Positions 8,203 to 17,025 of a stretch of DNA of 64,000 nt are shown piece after piece. Origin of the DNA: Nitrospirales bacterium LBB_01. GTDB lineage: Bacteria; Nitrospirota; Thermodesulfovibrionia; Thermodesulfovibrionales; Magnetobacteriaceae. Under the pieces are notes generated by a model, which ran no database searches, had not been told where the DNA came from, and saw only the letters and a program-made list of their open reading frames with translations. The stretch lies in the NCBI GenBank assembly GCA_004376055.2, contig CP049016.1, positions 248,001 to 312,000 of the forward strand. Direction: 5' to 3'. The position numbers were made by a program, and so were the translations under genes. Position 1 is the stretch's first letter; each line of letters starts with the position of its first letter.

Positions 8203-10347
8203 TTATCGTGAGACTTTTATAACTCCGTCAGAGGACAGGATTTTATTTGTAAGATTAGTAAGCTGCGTCTTATCGCTGACCTCAAGTGTGAAAGTGAAAT
8301 GTGCATGTTTATCCTGTGCGGTTTTTGCTTCAAGATGAGAAAGGTTGATATTAAATGTAGAAATCACATTGCTAAGACTTGCTAGAATTCCTGGTTTATC
8401 AATGGTTTCAACATAAATCCTTGCCGTAGTTGTCGATGTGGTTTCGGAGTTCCACGTAAGAGTGACAAGCCGTGCCTCATCCAAAGAAAGTCGTTGAGAA
8501 TTGTGGCACTCCTGTCTGTGAATTGTCACTCCCTTGCCTTTTGTGATAAAACCGATTATTTTGTCCCCGGGAACCGGATAGCAGCACTTTGCCGTGGCAT
8601 AAAGCAGATTATCAATCCCTGTAATGTGAATTCCTCCGCCTTGCTTAGTTGTTGGTTTATGTATTTTGGGGATAAATGAGGTTTCCTCTTTCGTTTCAGG
8701 ACTAATACGTTGAACCACCTGCTTTGGAGTGATTTTTCCAAATCCAACAGAATAGAGCAACTCATCAACGGTTTTAAAATTAAAGGATTCCGTTATTTCC
8801 TGCATCTTTTTGGATTTCAATGTGGAGACCTTTATGCCGTTTTTTATAAAGGCGCTTTCAAGCAGGTTTGAGCCAAGAACAACGCCCTGTTTCATCTGCT
8901 CTGTCTTAATCCAGTGTCTGATTCTGTTTTTTGCCTTATGTGTAACAGCAAAGGTCAGCCAGTCTCTGTTAGGTGTGTGCGATGGGGATGTCAATATTTC
9001 AATGGTATCACCGTTTTGCAGTTGATACTTAAGGGGCACAATGCGGCCGTTTACACGTGCTCCAGAACATTTGTTTCCGACCTGTGTATGTATTGCATAA
9101 GCGAAATCAACAGGGGTTGAGCCAACCTGAAGCTCTTTAATATCTCCAGCAGGTGTGAATACAAACACAACGTCTGAGAGCACCTCGCCTTTGAACATTT
9201 CAAGAAATTCACGCGCATCGTCGGAGTCACGCTGTAGATGAACCATACTTTTAAGCCAGTCCATATATGTGGAATCTTTTTCGTCTATTTTCTTTTCTTT
9301 TTCCTTTTCCTTATAAAGCCAATGAGCGGCTATACCTTTTTCAGCTATAAGGTGCATCTCCTCAGTTCTTATCTGAAACTCTACTCTTTCGCCGTTAGGT
9401 CCGAGCACTGTTGTATGAAGCGATTGGTACATGTTTGACTTAGGCATAGCTACGTAGTCTTTAAATCTGCCAGGTACCGGAACCCACAGTGAATGTATAA
9501 GACCTAATATCATATAGCAGTGTGCCTTAGTAAGTGTAACAATTCTAAGGCCCAGCACATCGTTTACCTCTTCAAAGGAAATCCGCTGCGTTTGCATTTT
9601 CTGGAAAATGCCGAAGAGATTTTTAACGCGTCCACTGACTCTTGCAGGAATTGTATGCTGCTCAGCTTTGTCCTCAATTGTAGCGGCAAGATTTCTGATA
9701 AAAGCCTCGCGCAGTTCCTTTTTAGCCTCCACCTTTTTGTATAGCTCCTCGTAAAGCTCGGGGTGAAGGTATTTAAACCCCAGATCTTCAAACTCTGACT
9801 TAAGCCACCCCATACCAAGCCGGTTGGCTAAAGGGGCGTAGATGTCAAGGGTTTCTGCGGCTATGGTTTTTTGTTTAGCGTCAGGCATAAACTCAAGGGT
9901 TCTCATATTGTGAAGTCTGTCTGCAAATTTAATCAGCACAACACGTACGTCTTCAGCCATAGCGATGAACATACGGCGAAAATTCTCAGCCTGAGTCTCT
10001 TCGCGGGTTTTAAACTCCATTGCCTTTAATTTGGTGAGAGACTTAACCATAAAGGCCACATCCTCTCCGAATATCTCCTCTATGTCAACAACTGTAGTTT
10101 CGGTATCCTCCACCGTGTCATGCAGAAAGCCTGCAACGATTGTCTTACAGTCCATGTGCATATCGGCAAGAATTAAAGCTACTGAAAAAGGATGGTCAAA
10201 GTACGGTTTCCCCTCTTTTCGCAACTGTTGACAGTGCGCCTCCTCGGTAAAATGATACGCCTTACTTATCAGGGAGATATTTGCATCCGGTGAGTATGCA
10301 ACTATCTTCTTAAGTAGCCGGTCAAGCTTTAATATCTCATCTTTCAT
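8203..10347 (-). CDS. rel: RelA/SpoT-family (p)ppGpp synthetase/hydrolase
   Basis: 714-aa long bifunctional-type enzyme controlling the stringent alarmone. The N-terminal HD hydrolase domain is intact (YFDHP and GFLHDTVEDT, residues about 40-80; FADRLHNMRTL near residue 145), so hydrolase activity is expected. The synthetase domain spans about 230-350 (GRVKNLFGIFQKM, YKDYVAMPKSN-like segment, YQSLHTTV). A TGS domain (VVFVFTPAGDIKELQVGSTPVDFAYAIH) follows near residue 390, then the helical region, a zinc-finger-type CC motif (AKCCYPVPGD) and a C-terminal ACT domain. It is monocistronic between an element and the tRNA region. Confidence 0.96.
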   Translation of the reverse strand: MKDEILKLDRLLKKIVAYSPDANISLISKAYHFTEEAHCQQLRKEGKPYFDHPFSVALILADMHMDCKTIVAGFLHDTVEDTETTVVDIEEIFGEDVAFMVKSLTKLKAMEFKTREETQAENFRRMFIAMAEDVRVVLIKFADRLHNMRTLEFMPDAKQKTIAAETLDIYAPLANRLGMGWLKSEFEDLGFKYLHPELYEELYKKVEAKKELREAFIRNLAATIEDKAEQHTIPARVSGRVKNLFGIFQKMQTQRISFEEVNDVLGLRIVTLTKAHCYMILGLIHSLWVPVPGRFKDYVAMPKSNMYQSLHTTVLGPNGERVEFQIRTEEMHLIAEKGIAAHWLYKEKEKEKKIDEKDSTYMDWLKSMVHLQRDSDDAREFLEMFKGEVLSDVVFVFTPAGDIKELQVGSTPVDFAYAIHTQVGNKCSGARVNGRIVPLKYQLQNGDTIEILTSPSHTPNRDWLTFAVTHKAKNRIRHWIKTEQMKQGVVLGSNLLESAFIKNGIKVSTLKSKKMQEITESFNFKTVDELLYSVGFGKITPKQVVQRISPETKEETSFIPKIHKPTTKQGGGIHITGIDNLLYATAKCCYPVPGDKIIGFITKGKGVTIHRQECHNSQRLSLDEARLVTLTWNSETTSTTTARIYVETIDKPGILASLSNVISTFNINLSHLEAKTAQDKHAHFTFTLEVSDKTQLTNLTNKILSSDGVIKVSR

Positions 10348-10482
10348 GGGTTTCTGACTTTATTATACAACGATTTTTTGATTTTAAATAGTAGCACAGA
10401 AAAACAGTGGACTTACTATCCTAAACTTTTTTAGATTCAACATATTGACATAAAGATAAATAGCGTAGTAGAATTATCTGTT

Positions 10483-10554
10483 GCGCCACTAGCTCAACGG
10501 TAGAGCAGCGGACTCTTAATCCGTTGGTTCCTGGTTCGAATCCTGGGTGGCGCA
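10483..10554 (+). tRNA. tRNA-Lys (anticodon CTT)
   Basis: A complete 72-nt cloverleaf: 7-bp acceptor stem GCGCCAC/GTGGCGC, D arm GCTC-AACGGTA-GAGC, anticodon stem GCGGA/TCCGT enclosing the loop CTCTTAA, a 5-nt variable loop and T arm CCTGG-TTCGAAT-CCTGG, ending in discriminator A. The anticodon at loop positions 34-36 is CTT, which reads AAG (Lys). CCA is not encoded. Confidence 0.97.
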
Positions 10555-10749
10555 TTTTTATTCCTTTACTTATCGGGCACTTGTGGTTTCCAAAAACACC
10601 TGTGCATTTGATATTGTCCCCCACTGACTTAAACACGGTCAAAATTCAGCTTAACACAGTTTTTTACTCAAAAAAGGTAGAGTGTGCGAAGATCCGATAT
10701 TTCTACACGCCTAAAAAAACTAAGATTTGTATCTACTCAATAGGCAGCT

Positions 10750-10866
10750 TTAAGCTGTTGTTTTGTTGCCTCCGCCATGGTGTTTACTAAACATTTCTTT
10801 AATGTTATTAACCCCATCCATAACCCCTTGCCAGAACCGTTTCATTAAGTAGGTTAATCTTTCCAT
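10750..10866 (-). CDS. Small 38-aa basic protein of unknown function
   Basis: A short open frame beginning MERLTYLMKRFWQG and ending in a Gly/Lys/Thr-rich tail (HHGGGNKTTA). A strong GGAGG site lies 5 nt before the ATG. A TTGTAA-N17-TATATT promoter-like pair lies upstream on the same strand. The first 28 residues could form an amphipathic helix with aromatic and basic faces. Two earlier in-frame ATGs (the longest form is 46 aa) are less likely, because the GGAGG sits between them and this start. No family is recognised; it may be a membrane-active peptide, or not expressed. Confidence 0.45.
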   Translation of the reverse strand: MERLTYLMKRFWQGVMDGVNNIKEMFSKHHGGGNKTTA

Positions 10867-10974
10867 AACTACCTCCATTTTGTCTTCCATTTTAATGGTT
10901 AAACAAACGGACGTATTGTGCAGAAATATAATCTCCGCAACTATATTTTACAACAAAAGCACGACGATTATCTC

Positions 10975-11120
10975 ATTTTCCTGGCTCCACTATTAAAAAG
11001 TGGGGCTTTTGCTAATAAAGCAGCCTCTCCTCCGAGGTCCCGCCTCAGCAAACAAGCACGTCTAACCCACCGAGGCTAAATGATTAAGGATGAAGCTCCA
11101 GCAGCGGAGATTTAACACAA
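10975..11120. other. Structured GC-rich intergenic block, possible RNA or IS remnant
   Basis: Inside AT-rich intergenic DNA lies a block with several hairpins: CTCCACT-ATTAAA-AGTGGGG (10984-11004), GAGGC/GCCTC pairings around 11020-11080 and GCTCCAGCAGCGGAG (11095-11109). The layout of two end hairpins and a GC-rich core recalls the ends of IS200/IS605 elements or a small structured RNA. There is no transposase, and the identity is undecided. Confidence 0.3.
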
Positions 11121-11146
11121 TGTTAGCGCTTCATTTGTCAAAAATA

Positions 11147-11323
11147 TTAAGCACATAAGGCAAACCCTGTCCCATGGCACGATGGACATTCCTTCTCAGG
11201 TTCGCTTATGCAATCCTCCAGTACATCGTCAGATTTGTTAGCTCTCCACTCCATATTGCACACAGTTTCACCAGGAATTACAGTCTTTCCCTTACATTCA
11301 GGGCAAATAGTTTTAGCGTCCAT
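11147..11323 (-). CDS. Small 58-aa zinc-ribbon-like protein
   Basis: A short protein with two CxxC knuckles: CPEC at residues 7-10 and CPSCHGTG at residues 46-53. The latter matches the DnaJ-type CxxCxGxG zinc motif except for His at one position. Further Cys residues are at 22, 38 and 57. The ATG follows an excellent AAGGAGG site. A TTGACA-N18-TAGCAT promoter lies about 55 nt upstream. It resembles the small zinc-finger proteins often found unannotated in anaerobes. Function is unknown; a metal-binding chaperone accessory or regulator is possible. Confidence 0.65.
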   Translation of the reverse strand: MDAKTICPECKGKTVIPGETVCNMEWRANKSDDVLEDCISEPEKECPSCHGTGFALCA

Positions 11324-11378
11324 AATGTTTCCCTCCTTATCTTAAGGTTAACAATTACTGAACACCACTTGCTGATTT

Positions 11379-11408
11379 ATGCTATGAAAAGGGACATACA
11401 AATGTCAA
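11379..11408 (-). promoter_or_regulatory. Promoter of the 58-aa zinc-ribbon gene
   Basis: Minus strand: TTGACA (11408-11403), an 18-nt spacer and TAGCAT (11384-11379). The start codon at 11323 lies about 55 nt downstream, with a canonical ribosome-binding site between. It supports the small gene being real. Confidence 0.45.
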
Positions 11409-11485
11409 TAGCAGAGCCAAAATCCAAATCAGAGGCATTTAAGATATTCTCATAACAGGTAGCTTGCAAAAAGGTAAATTATGCT

Positions 11486-11971
11486 CTATTGCCTTATTTT
11501 TTCTCTTGCAATAGCAATCTTACCGGAACGCACAAATTCCTTTACACCCATGGGTTTCATTAGTTCTGCAAAGGCCTCTATCTTCTTCTCATCACCGGTA
11601 ATCTCTATTGTGTAGGTTTTTTGGCTTGAGTCAACTACCCTGCCTCTGAAGATTTCGGCAAGCCTCAGAGCCTCTGCCTTAAGCTGTGTCGGTGGAGCTA
11701 CTTTAATCAGCACCATTTCCCTCTCAACGTGGTCAACCTCAAAAAGATCCTGCACCTTTATGACGTCAATGAGTTTGTTTAGCTGCTTGGTAATCTGCTC
11801 AACAATTGCCTCCTCGCCCTTAGTCACAATGGTCATAACGGAGATTTTAGGGTCAAGGGTTTCACCAACAGATATGCTCTCTATGTTGTATCCGCGGCCG
11901 CTGAAAAGTCCGGCTACACGGGAAAGTACCCCAAACTTATTTTCTACCAATATTGAAATAGTGTGTCTCAT
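11486..11971 (-). CDS. ilvN: Acetolactate synthase small (regulatory) subunit
   Basis: 161-aa regulatory subunit (IlvH/IlvN type) that activates the catalytic subunit and gives valine feedback control. The N-terminal ACT domain is typical (TISILVENKFGVLSRVAGLFSGRGYNIES). The C-terminal half has the usual LIKVAPP and FAELMKPMGVKEFVRSG segments. It follows ilvB after 13 bp on the same strand, the standard ilvBN arrangement. Confidence 0.96.
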   Translation of the reverse strand: MRHTISILVENKFGVLSRVAGLFSGRGYNIESISVGETLDPKISVMTIVTKGEEAIVEQITKQLNKLIDVIKVQDLFEVDHVEREMVLIKVAPPTQLKAEALRLAEIFRGRVVDSSQKTYTIEITGDEKKIEAFAELMKPMGVKEFVRSGKIAIAREKIRQ

Positions 11972-11984
11972 GTCCCTTAGCTCC

Positions 11985-13721
11985 TTATTTTATAACTTTT
12001 AACTTTTTTTCTTCTTTCGTTTTAGGCTCTTCTTCAAAAAGCATCTGGTCAATAGGCGCACCGGCCGGAACCATTGGATAAACTTTCTCTTTCCAGTCTA
12101 TGACAAAATCCATAAACACTGGCTTTCGCACTCTCAGCGCCTCTCGTATCACAGGCTCAACATCGGAGGGCTTTTCGGCTCTTAGTCCAACCGCTCCATA
12201 AGCCTCAGCAAGTTTTACAAAATCCGGCACCTCATGCAGATAACTGTGAGAATAGCGCTCATTGAAAAACAACTCCTGCCACTGCCTAACCATGCCAAGG
12301 TAATGATTATTCAAAATTGCCACCTTTACCGGCAAATCATATATAACAGCCGTTGCAAGCTCCTGAATGTTCATCTGAATGCTACCGTCTCCGGCTATAT
12401 CTATCACGGTTTTATCGGGAAATGCAACTTGTGCCCCGAGAGCCGCGGGAAAGCCGTATCCCATCGTGCCAAGACCGCCTGAGCTTAAAAATGTCCGCGG
12501 CTTTTTAAATTTAAAAAACTGTGCCGCCCACATCTGATTTTGCCCAACCTCGGTGGCTATTATTGCATCCCCTTCGGTTGCCTCGTAAAGTTTCTCTATA
12601 ACGTACTGCGGCTTTATGATATTTTCATCAAACCGGTAAGTAAGCGGCCTTGCCTTTTTCCACTCATCTATGTGTTTTATCCATGCCTTTCTGATTTCCT
12701 CCCACTGCGGCTTGTCCGTGTCCTTAAGTATCTGATTAAGGGTAAACAGCACTTTTGTGGAATCTCCCACTATTGGAATATCCACATCGACGTTCTTTCT
12801 TATGGATGTGGGGTCTATGTCAATGTGGATTATTTCAGCGTTAGGAGCAAAGGCATCAATTTTACCGGTGACCCTGTCATCAAAGCGCATTCCAACTGCT
12901 ATCAACAGGTCTGATTCCTGAATGGCCATATTTGCGTAGTAGGTGCCGTGCATACCAGGCATTCCAAGAGACAGAGGATGGTTGGTTGGGAATGCTCCTA
13001 TTCCCATAAGTGTGGTAGTGACGGGAATATCCGTAAACTCGGCAAATATTCTAAGCTCATCGGATGCTCCCGATAGAATAACTCCGCCTCCGGCAATTAT
13101 AACCGGTTTCTTTGAGCGGGTGATTTTTTCCGCCGCCTTTTCTATCATCCACCGGTTGCCTTCAAGTGTGGGGTGATAGCTTCGGATGTTAAGTTTATCC
13201 GGCCAGTGGAATTTTCCCTGAGCTGCGGAAACGTCTTTAGGTAAATCTATTACAACGGGCCCCGGTCTGCCTGATGAGGCAATGTAAAAAGCCTCTTTTA
13301 TTGTATAAGCCAAATCATTTATGTCTTTAACAAGGTAATTATACTTACAGCACGGGCGTGTAATGCCAACAATATCAGCCTCCTGAAAGGCATCGTTACC
13401 GATAAGCATAGTGGGCACCTGACCGGTTAACACAACTATTGGGATAGAGTCCATAGCCGCAGTTGCAATGCCTGTGACGGTGTTTGTGGCGCCCGGCCCT
13501 GAGGTAACAAGAGCTACCCCTACCTTTCCGGTTGATCGGGCATAGCCGTCTGCCATGTGGGTTGCCCCCTGTTCATGCCGCGTAAGAATCAGCTTTATGT
13601 CTTTGGCATCATAGAGAGCATCAAAAATATTTAAAACCACCCCTCCGGGATAACCGAATATGTGCTTTACCCCTTCCTTTTTCAACGATTCAACTATTAT
13701 CTGTGATCCTGTTGCTTTCAT
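11985..13721 (-). CDS. ilvB: Acetolactate synthase large (catalytic) subunit
   Basis: 578-aa thiamine-diphosphate- and FAD-dependent enzyme. It condenses two pyruvates to acetolactate (valine/leucine), or pyruvate with 2-oxobutyrate (isoleucine). The N-terminal GYPGGVVLNIFDAL with the catalytic Glu in LTRHEQGA, the central FAD region (GMRFDDRVTGK) and the ThDP/Mg motif GDGSIQMNIQELATA followed by NNHYLGMVRQWQELF are all complete. The pyruvate product keto-acid pathway also supplies ketoisovalerate to panB at the left end. No leader peptide or T-box is evident upstream. Confidence 0.97.
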   Translation of the reverse strand: MKATGSQIIVESLKKEGVKHIFGYPGGVVLNIFDALYDAKDIKLILTRHEQGATHMADGYARSTGKVGVALVTSGPGATNTVTGIATAAMDSIPIVVLTGQVPTMLIGNDAFQEADIVGITRPCCKYNYLVKDINDLAYTIKEAFYIASSGRPGPVVIDLPKDVSAAQGKFHWPDKLNIRSYHPTLEGNRWMIEKAAEKITRSKKPVIIAGGGVILSGASDELRIFAEFTDIPVTTTLMGIGAFPTNHPLSLGMPGMHGTYYANMAIQESDLLIAVGMRFDDRVTGKIDAFAPNAEIIHIDIDPTSIRKNVDVDIPIVGDSTKVLFTLNQILKDTDKPQWEEIRKAWIKHIDEWKKARPLTYRFDENIIKPQYVIEKLYEATEGDAIIATEVGQNQMWAAQFFKFKKPRTFLSSGGLGTMGYGFPAALGAQVAFPDKTVIDIAGDGSIQMNIQELATAVIYDLPVKVAILNNHYLGMVRQWQELFFNERYSHSYLHEVPDFVKLAEAYGAVGLRAEKPSDVEPVIREALRVRKPVFMDFVIDWKEKVYPMVPAGAPIDQMLFEEEPKTKEEKKLKVIK

Positions 13722-13942
13722 TCCTTTTACCTCTTTCTATCCTTTTATCTTACTTTCTTACCATTCAGTGCATAACAAGGGTTTACTGCAATATTAACAA
13801 CTACACCCTATCTAATGTCTACAGTGAAGTTTAGCATATTTTTGAATTTAAGGTAAACTACTCACTTGATTTTCTGCAATAATTTGTGTTTTGCTATTGA
13901 AGGTATGGTTTTACAATAAATTATGGTTGAGGTGCTGTTGTC

Positions 13943-14794
13943 TTGATAGGCGAGTACTTAACTGGGCGTCGTAACGAGGCTGGGGTTTCCATTGAGGAAC
14001 TGTCAAAGAGGACTCGCATACGTCTGTATTATCTTAAAGCGTTGGAAAAAGAGGAGTTCCATAAAATCCCCGGTGAGACTTATATCAAAGGTCATATACA
14101 GACATACCTTAAGGCTCTCGATGTGGATCCTTCAGAGGGGCTCAGAATATACCATGATGAGTGTAATCAAGGAACGAAACATACTCCTGTAATTACAAAA
14201 ACATCCGATTTTAACCCCGTCAAGACTGCCCCTGCTGAGCCTGTAAAATCATATAAATACGTCTTTGCGGCGATTATTTTAATTGCGTGTCCGCTTATTT
14301 ATTTTTTATATAGCCACAAAGTAGAAAGGCTGCACTTAAAAACAAATATGATTAACAAAGCACAAACAAATATCAAGGGATTTATAGACAATGTTAACTC
14401 TGCAAATCAGGATAACACATCTAAGGCTGTGCAGCCGCCAGTGCCTCAAACAACTGAGGATAACTCTGTGCAATTAACACAGGGACAGCCCTCTGTCAGC
14501 CCGCCTCCGGTTACAGCCAATACAGCGCGGCACACCCTGTCGCTTAAAGCGTCAGACTTAACATGGCTCAGTGTTAAAATTGACGGGACAGAAACAAAAC
14601 AGATGTTTCTTAAGCCGATGGAAACTGTAGAATGGGTTGCAGGTAACAATTTTATACTAAAACTGGGTAATGCAGGTGGCGTTAAAATAGTTTTTGATGG
14701 TAAAGAAGTAGAGGGTTCATGGCAAAAAGGGAGTGTTGTTACTTTAGAGCTGCCCCCAAAACCACCACCCCCTGAAACACCAGCTCCAGAGTAG
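13943..14794 (+). CDS. rodZ: RodZ-like membrane HTH protein (DUF4115)
   Basis: 283 aa. An N-terminal HTH_25 cytoplasmic domain (GVSIEELSKRTRIRLYYLKALE, residues about 14-80, with the IPGETYIKGHIQTYLKAL motif) is followed by one membrane helix (YVFAAIILIACPLIYFLY, about residues 104-121). A Pro/Thr/Gln-rich linker and a C-terminal DUF4115 beta domain (TWLSVKIDGTE, EGSWQKG) end the protein. RodZ links MreB to the cell wall elongation machinery. The start is a TTG at 13943 with GAGGTG 8 nt upstream; no in-frame ATG lies before the HTH. It is divergent from ilvB. Confidence 0.88.
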   Translation: MIGEYLTGRRNEAGVSIEELSKRTRIRLYYLKALEKEEFHKIPGETYIKGHIQTYLKALDVDPSEGLRIYHDECNQGTKHTPVITKTSDFNPVKTAPAEPVKSYKYVFAAIILIACPLIYFLYSHKVERLHLKTNMINKAQTNIKGFIDNVNSANQDNTSKAVQPPVPQTTEDNSVQLTQGQPSVSPPPVTANTARHTLSLKASDLTWLSVKIDGTETKQMFLKPMETVEWVAGNNFILKLGNAGGVKIVFDGKEVEGSWQKGSVVTLELPPKPPPPETPAPE

Positions 14795-14891
14795 TTAGTC
14801 CATAACCCATTTTGGTTGACTTTAAGGACAAAATCAATGTTTAATAAGTAATATTTGTAAATTGTCTGACTTCAGCGGGAGGTAATTTAAG

Positions 14892-15719
14892 ATGGACTTA
14901 TCTCTTTTATCAGTTTTTACAGCAGGGATATTAGCGTTTCTTGCTCCTTGTGTGCTGCCGATTGTTCCAGCTTATTTGTCTTTTATAGCCGGTGTGGAGG
15001 GGGGCTCTGATTCAACCGACATCAAACGCAATATGTCAAAAACCCTCATTCCGATTTGTTTTTTTGTGCTGGGGTTTTCTGTTGTGTTTATTATTATGGG
15101 AGCAACTGCTACTGCGCTTGGGCGTTTTCTGGTTGACTACCAACAGTACATAAACCGTATAGGAGGCGCTCTCGTAATATTTTTTGGTCTTCACTTTACA
15201 AACCTCTTTTTGCGTGAGGATTTTGTTAAACTCTTTGCTGGAATTGGACTTCTAATAGCCGGAGCGTTTGCTTTTGAGATTATTGGGCAGCAGGATTTCC
15301 TGACAATTATGGGCGCATGGGCTGTTGTGTTTGCGCTGTATTTCTTTTCGGCTCATTTGCTTCTATATAGGCAGCTTAAGGCTCAAAACAATGCCGCCGC
15401 CGGTATGTTTAGCTCATTTGCTGTAGGGCTAACCTTTGGCGCTGGCTGGAGCCCCTGCATAGGCCCAATTCTCGGCTCAGTCCTGCTTTTGGCCTCAAGG
15501 CAGGACTCCGTCTATCAGGGGATGCTGTTTCTTGCCGTGTTTTCACTTGGGCTTGGTATTCCTTTTATCGTTGCCGGTGCTTTTTGGGCAGGGTTTCTTA
15601 ATTTTGTCAGGAAATTCGGTAAATTCTTTGCCCTTGTAGAATTTGTGGGCGGCGTTTTATTAATAACACTTGGCTTATTACTGCTAACCGGAAAACTATC
15701 CGTACTTTCTGCTTGGTAA
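14892..15719 (+). CDS. ccdA: CcdA/DsbD-type thiol-disulfide membrane transporter
   Basis: 275-aa polytopic membrane protein that carries reducing equivalents across the inner membrane to periplasmic thioredoxins, supporting cytochrome c maturation. The two conserved Cys-containing helices are visible: LAPCVLPIVPAYLSF (near residue 23) and GWSPCIGPILGSVL (near residue 191), each with the expected Pro. Six or more hydrophobic segments follow. It opens an operon with two dihaem lipoproteins and a TlpA-like thioredoxin (17026-17556), its likely partner. Confidence 0.93.
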   Translation: MDLSLLSVFTAGILAFLAPCVLPIVPAYLSFIAGVEGGSDSTDIKRNMSKTLIPICFFVLGFSVVFIIMGATATALGRFLVDYQQYINRIGGALVIFFGLHFTNLFLREDFVKLFAGIGLLIAGAFAFEIIGQQDFLTIMGAWAVVFALYFFSAHLLLYRQLKAQNNAAAGMFSSFAVGLTFGAGWSPCIGPILGSVLLLASRQDSVYQGMLFLAVFSLGLGIPFIVAGAFWAGFLNFVRKFGKFFALVEFVGGVLLITLGLLLLTGKLSVLSAW

Positions 15720-15725
15720 ACAGGT

Positions 15726-16382
15726 TTGATAAAGATCTATAAACTCATAAGAGCGCAAAAAATTACAATTGCAGGCTCTATGTTACTTACATTGTTGACT
15801 TTAGCTGTGTTCTCATGCGGCTCTGACAGCGGGGGCGGAGATAGCGGCTCCTCTTCAGACACCACTACAACGACAACCACAGCATCACCCTCAGCAACGT
15901 CACATAATCAAGGACTGGACTGCTTATACTGCCATGTTACAGTGTTCACTACCGGCAGCAAACAACTACTTATCGGAGGCACTGTGTTTAAATCCATTAA
16001 TGTCTCAGATATTGATAACGTAACAAATACCTGTAATGCTTCAATAAACGTACAATTCCTTGATTCCTCACGTAATGTTGTTTATGACTCCTTAAACTAC
16101 ATTGACACAATCTCATCTGTGGACAACGGAACAGGAAATATATTTATCCTTTCAAGAAAGCTTTCTACCTTAACTGGAGAATACTATATGCGATTGGTGA
16201 CAAGCGACAATACAACAATTGCTCAGAGTAGTAATCGTCACACCTTTACAGATGCTTACGGCAGTTCAAATCCTACTGATTTATTTAACAGATACTCATG
16301 CAACGCTTGCCACACTGCAAATCCACAAGGCGGAGCACACGGGTACTTGTATCCAAATGTGAACTCATCAAAATGTTATTAA
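15726..16382 (+). CDS. Dihaem c-type cytochrome lipoprotein (copy 1)
   Basis: 218 aa. A Lys/Arg-rich n-region and hydrophobic stretch end in the lipobox LAVFSC (Cys31), then a Gly/Ser/Thr-rich linker. Two haem motifs are present, CLYCH (just after the linker) and CNACH (near the C-terminus), with a beta-rich segment between (LIGGTVFKS, NGTGNIFILSR). It is thus probably a lipid-anchored periplasmic or outer-surface dihaem cytochrome. The start is a TTG at 15726; the ATG at 15780 would delete the charged signal-peptide n-region, so the longer form is kept. The next gene is a close tandem paralogue. No exact family is recognised. Confidence 0.8.
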   Translation: MIKIYKLIRAQKITIAGSMLLTLLTLAVFSCGSDSGGGDSGSSSDTTTTTTTASPSATSHNQGLDCLYCHVTVFTTGSKQLLIGGTVFKSINVSDIDNVTNTCNASINVQFLDSSRNVVYDSLNYIDTISSVDNGTGNIFILSRKLSTLTGEYYMRLVTSDNTTIAQSSNRHTFTDAYGSSNPTDLFNRYSCNACHTANPQGGAHGYLYPNVNSSKCY

Positions 16383-16400
16383 AGAGACGGAGAGACGAAC

Positions 16401-17015
16401 ATGAAGATGGTGTGTAATCGTTATGGGTTGTTAGTTGTACTTGTGCTAATGTCTTTGGTGACAGTTTCTTGCGGTTCAAGCGGCAGTGACGGCGGCTCAT
16501 CATCATCGTCCTCATCATCAGGCTCAGGCACTGGCTGGCATAATCAGGGCAGGGATTGCCTCTATTGTCACAACACTGACCTTACTGCTGACAAACATTT
16601 GCTTATCGGAGGAACTGTATTTAAAACTGTTACCGTCTCAGATGTTGACAACACAGCAAATGCCTGTAATACCACAGTGTATGTCCAATTTGTTGACAGT
16701 GCATTTAAAGTTGTTTACGACTCATCAAACTATACAGACACGACATCCTCTGGAAATAACGGCACTGGTAATGTTTTTATTTTATCGAGACAACTTTTAA
16801 CACTGACCGGACAATATTACATGCGGCTTGTAACCAGCGACAACGTCACAATCGCTCATAGCAGAAATCTCCACAGCTTTACGAGTGCTTACAGCAGTTC
16901 AAATCCGTCAGATTTACTAAACAGGTACTCATGTAATGCTTGTCACACGGCAGCGCCTCAAGGTGGAGCGGATGGTTATTTGTATCCAAACATAGATTCG
17001 TCTAAATGTAATTAA
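16401..17015 (+). CDS. Dihaem c-type cytochrome lipoprotein (copy 2)
   Basis: 204 aa, a tandem paralogue of the preceding gene, with the same plan: lipobox VTVSC (Cys24), Ser/Gly-rich linker, CLYCH, LIGGTVFKTV, NGTGNVFILSR, YMRLVTSDN, CNACH and a C-terminal YLYPN motif. Differences are spread evenly along the pair, which suggests an old duplication with both copies under selection. It starts 19 bp after copy 1 and is followed 11 bp later by the TlpA-like gene. It probably passes electrons at the cell surface together with the other products of this operon. Confidence 0.82.
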   Translation: MKMVCNRYGLLVVLVLMSLVTVSCGSSGSDGGSSSSSSSSGSGTGWHNQGRDCLYCHNTDLTADKHLLIGGTVFKTVTVSDVDNTANACNTTVYVQFVDSAFKVVYDSSNYTDTTSSGNNGTGNVFILSRQLLTLTGQYYMRLVTSDNVTIAHSRNLHSFTSAYSSSNPSDLLNRYSCNACHTAAPQGGADGYLYPNIDSSKCN

Positions 17016-17025
17016 AGGAGGTAGG

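Noticed and set aside
10421-10642. Open frame on the minus strand covering tRNA-Lys
   Set aside because: It is the antisense reading of a complete tRNA cloverleaf and has no ribosome-binding site.
11174-11455. Plus-strand 93-codon frame
   Set aside because: It lies opposite the 58-aa zinc-ribbon gene, which has better start signals and a recognisable motif. No ribosome-binding site precedes the plus frame.
13722-13942. T-box, leader peptide or riboswitch before ilvB
   Set aside because: No T-box motif, Ile/Leu/Val-rich leader or terminator/antiterminator pair was visible.
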